64,000 nucleotides of DNA from positions 823,111 through 887,110 of the forward strand of contig DBUB01000010.1 of the NCBI GenBank assembly GCA_002307725.1, given 5' to 3'. This DNA is from Alphaproteobacteria bacterium UBA1301 (lineage in GTDB: Bacteria > Pseudomonadota > Alphaproteobacteria > Micropepsales > Micropepsaceae). Below the pieces are notes generated by a model. It searched no databases. It saw only the letters and a program-made list of their open reading frames with translations, and had not been told where the DNA came from. The translations under genes were made by a program, and so were the position numbers. Every line of letters starts with the position of its first letter. Position 1 is the first letter of the stretch. This document shows, one piece after another, positions 61,893-64,000 of this stretch.

Positions 61893-62837
61893 ATGCGTCT
61901 TACGACAGCGCTGCGCGTTGGCGCAGCCATTGCGCTTGCAGCAGCACTCGCAACGCCTGCTCTTGCCGACTCCATCAAGGAGAAGCAGGACAAGGCAAAA
62001 GACCAGATTCCGACCTGTTCGCATCGAATTGGTTCGGTCGCGATCTATGAGCCGCAGAACCGCTGGTGGGAGCCGCTTGGCCTGGAATCGCCGGAAGCGC
62101 TGATCAAAGTGCTGGTGATGCGGTCGGGATGCTTCACCCTGGTCGATCGAGGCAAGGGCTTCGACGTTGCCCAGCGCGAGCGTGATTTGGCCAGCGGAGG
62201 GCAGTTGCGCGGCGGTTCGAACATCGGCAAAGGCCAGGTCAAAGCGGCCGATTACGTGCTGGTTCCCGACATCGTTTCGAAGAACTCCGACGCCGGCGGC
62301 TCGGCCATCGGCGGTATTCTCGGGGGCCTGATCGGCGGCGGGGTTGGCGCCATCGTCAGCAACATCAACATCAATTCGAGCACCGCCGATGTGATTCTGA
62401 CCGTCACCGACGTGCGCTCGTCCGAGCAGGTGGCGATGGAAGAAGGCCACGGTTCCAAGACCGACGTTGGCTTTGGCGTTGGCGGCGGTGGCATCTGGGG
62501 CGGCGGCGGCGGTGCCATGGGTATCTCGAACTATCAGCACACCAAGATCGGCCAAGTCGTGACGCTCGCCTATATCGATGCCTACACCAAGCTGGTCACC
62601 GACCTGCACGGCGCCCCCGACAGCGCGTCGGGCGCCAACGAGGTCCAGGCGATCAATGTCGTGAAGCCGGGCAATCTGTACAAGGCACCGGGTGGCAAGG
62701 GCGGCATCGTTCGCAAGGTCACTCCGGGAATGATGCTTTATCCCTCGGGCAATAGAGACGGCGTCTGGTGGGAAGTGAAGGACGAAATGGGCAATCAGGG
62801 CTGGGTTTCGTCGATGATCTGCGAATTGGCGAAGTAA
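61893..62837 (+). CDS. Exported CsgG-like / SH3-domain protein
   Basis: A 314-residue protein from ATG 61893 with signal peptide MRLTTALRVGAAIALAAALATPALA. The middle (about 45-225) resembles the CsgG/curli-assembly fold: RIGSVAIYEP, LVMRSGCFTLVDRGKGFDVAQRERDL, KAADYVLVPDIV. It contains a Gly-rich hydrophobic segment (AIGGILGGLIGGGVGAIV), perhaps a membrane loop, and a Gly-rich stretch (GVGGGGIWGGGGGAMG). The C-terminal ~60 residues form an SH3-like domain (LYKAPGGKGGIVRKVTPGMMLYP, WWEVKDEMGNQGWV). No curli genes are nearby, so the function is unknown. Confidence 0.8.
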   Translation: MRLTTALRVGAAIALAAALATPALADSIKEKQDKAKDQIPTCSHRIGSVAIYEPQNRWWEPLGLESPEALIKVLVMRSGCFTLVDRGKGFDVAQRERDLASGGQLRGGSNIGKGQVKAADYVLVPDIVSKNSDAGGSAIGGILGGLIGGGVGAIVSNININSSTADVILTVTDVRSSEQVAMEEGHGSKTDVGFGVGGGGIWGGGGGAMGISNYQHTKIGQVVTLAYIDAYTKLVTDLHGAPDSASGANEVQAINVVKPGNLYKAPGGKGGIVRKVTPGMMLYPSGNRDGVWWEVKDEMGNQGWVSSMICELAK

Positions 62838-62860
62838 CGCCGGATTGCATCGAACGTTGA

Positions 62861-62886
62861 AGGGGGCCTGCGGGCCCCCTTTTTTT
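62861..62886 (+). terminator. Intrinsic terminator of the CsgG/SH3 gene
   Basis: AGGGGGCC (62861-62868) pairs with GGCCCCCT (62873-62880) around a 4-base loop TGCG and is followed by seven T including the last stem base. It is a textbook rho-independent terminator 24 bases after the stop codon. Confidence 0.92.
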
Positions 62887-64000
62887 ATGGCCGGCGCAAC
62901 AACGCGCGCCAGTCCGCCGCCACATAGAGCGCCCCGGCGAGCGCCGACAGGTCAATGATATAAAGATAGCGGTAATCGCAAGCGATCGAGAGGACCACGA
63001 AGGTCGCGGTGAAGACGAAGGCGGCTGCGATCAGCGCCGCGATCATGATGTCGGCAGGGGTACGCCGCCGTAACACGATGACCAGCACCGCGATGGCGAG
63101 CACGGCGAACAGCGCGTGCGAAAAGACCGGCGTTTTATAAAGGAAGAAATCGCCGTAGTGCCACAGCGCAATATCGCGGGCATCGAGCCGGGGCTGGATT
63201 CCGAGTTCCTTGAGATCGCCCGCGTCGCCTTGATCGCCGACATGGAACGGATGGCAAAGGCCGACATCGGGCGGCTGGAACACCCAGCGGAACAACTCTG
63301 CCCGCACGCCGAGGTAATGGCCGGGATAGTGCGCGATCAACTCTTGCCACTGGCGCGTGACAACCGGGGCAGGCACGGCGTCTTTCACCGCGATGATCTC
63401 GTCGGTTTCCATGGTGTCGTTCTTGACCGGCGACCACAGCGGCACGGCCTTGGTGCGGAGGGTGCGCGACAGTTCCGGCGCCTCGCGATCGAGCACGGTG
63501 AGCTTCACGTTTGGGTCGCGCTTCACCATGCCGGTGATGTCGTAAAGGTGCAGGACCTTAAACTGCTCCTGCCGCGCCGGATAATCATCGGCGCGAAGCT
63601 GCAGCAGCGCATTGCCGCCGAACGCCAGCACCAGCGTCGCGCCGAACAACGCCGCGCCATGAATGAGACCGGTGCGCCAAGTGCCATCCAGCCGGTGCGC
63701 CGCGAACACCAGCCCGAGCGCGGCACAGGGGACGATCACGGCGCCGTTCTGACGGGTCAGCACCGCCAGCGCCAGCAACAGCGCGGAGGCGGCGATCAGT
63801 GCGATCCTGAGGCGCACGCGGCGCCAATGGTTGGCGGCCAGCGCGAGCGCGATGAATCCGGCGAAGGCGGCGTCAGCGAACAACGCGTCCTTCCACACCA
63901 CCGCCTGCTCCATCAGGAACTGCGGCAAGAGCAGCATCAGCGCGGCGGCGCCCGCGGCGGCCCACGACACTTTCTTGGGCAGCCACAACACCAGCGCCAG
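62885..64000 (-). CDS. Integral membrane protein, GT-C-like (partial)
   Basis: A 368-residue C-terminal part of a multispanning protein; the frame stays open to the window end, so the true start lies beyond 64000. At least seven hydrophobic helices are visible (for example AAGAAALMLLLPQFLM, RIALIAASALLLALAVL, HALFAVLAIAVLVIVL) with a large periplasmic loop between about 150 and 290. The charged segment near VVWKDALFADAAFAGF could be the catalytic loop of GT-C glycosyltransferases, but no catalytic residue is certain. Confidence 0.6.
   Translation of the reverse strand: MALVLWLPKKVSWAAAGAAALMLLLPQFLMEQAVVWKDALFADAAFAGFIALALAANHWRRVRLRIALIAASALLLALAVLTRQNGAVIVPCAALGLVFAAHRLDGTWRTGLIHGAALFGATLVLAFGGNALLQLRADDYPARQEQFKVLHLYDITGMVKRDPNVKLTVLDREAPELSRTLRTKAVPLWSPVKNDTMETDEIIAVKDAVPAPVVTRQWQELIAHYPGHYLGVRAELFRWVFQPPDVGLCHPFHVGDQGDAGDLKELGIQPRLDARDIALWHYGDFFLYKTPVFSHALFAVLAIAVLVIVLRRRTPADIMIAALIAAAFVFTATFVVLSIACDYRYLYIIDLSALAGALYVAADWRALLRRP

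Overview
The window is a GC-rich stretch of alphaproteobacterial chromosome, almost entirely housekeeping genes packed into short operons with many ATGA or TGATG start/stop overlaps. Several gene orders are typical of Alphaproteobacteria: ntrB-ntrC-ntrY-ntrX with hfq-hflX-mazG downstream; a fused ispDF followed by pgpA, cinA, a COQ10/RatA-like gene and lipA; lysC-ptsP and prfA-prmC-DUF4167-clpB; and comF-grxC-nitrilase-DUF1178. A full-length AdhE suggests a facultatively fermentative organism. A Rhizomicrobium/Micropepsaceae-like member would fit, but the genus is an inference. I see no rRNA, tRNA, prophage, insertion sequence or CRISPR array.

Layout. 0-6.4 kb (+): cell-wall genes rlpA and a PBP5-type carboxypeptidase, then tmk-holB-tatD-metallohydrolase-PAP2 as one tightly coupled run. 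6.5-17.2 kb (mostly -): a small basic protein, mazG (+), then hflX, hfq, a class IV aminotransferase and two nitrogen-type two-component systems (NtrYX, NtrBC). 17.3-21.5 kb: ispDF, pgpA, cinA and a secreted Hcp-like protein on +, RatA/COQ10 and lipA on -. 21.7-26.7 kb: two tandem paralogous acyl-ACP/CoA ligases of equal length and an asparagine synthetase. 27-31 kb: a PadR-DUF1700 regulatory pair with a striking operator-like palindrome, an M23 endopeptidase and an acetate transporter. 31-43.5 kb (-): lysC, ptsP, a RodZ-like protein, ispG, a two-lobed retropepsin, prfA, prmC, DUF4167 and clpB. 43.6-51.3 kb: ubiG, two tandem DUF1178-type zinc-ribbon genes, nitrilase, glutaredoxin, comF, an NDUFAF5-like protein, a RuBisCO-like protein overlapping a cupin, a doubtful Flp pilin, mutT and a glycosyltransferase. 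51.3-55 kb: a gene-poor gap with a cluster of hairpins and a decayed RidA-like gene, then adhE. 55-64 kb: M15 peptidase, lpxD, argJ, secA, a CsgG/SH3 protein and a membrane protein cut by the window end.

Connections. ispDF and ispG belong to the MEP isoprenoid pathway. The RuBisCO-like protein/cupin pair at 48.2-49.7 kb matches the methylthioadenosine-isoprenoid shunt, which would return methylthioadenosine carbon to 1-deoxyxylulose-5-phosphate, the entry metabolite of that same pathway.

The most unusual non-coding signal is a family of about 50-bp structured repeats. There are five full copies and one shortened copy; both stems keep pairing while their bases change, and all six point the same way on the + strand regardless of gene direction. 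Three full copies sit directly before start codons (rlpA, the carboxypeptidase, cinA), two directly after stop codons (rodZ-like, mutT), and the shortened copy about 10 bases after a stop codon. One copy lies inside the only available start region of the Flp pilin.
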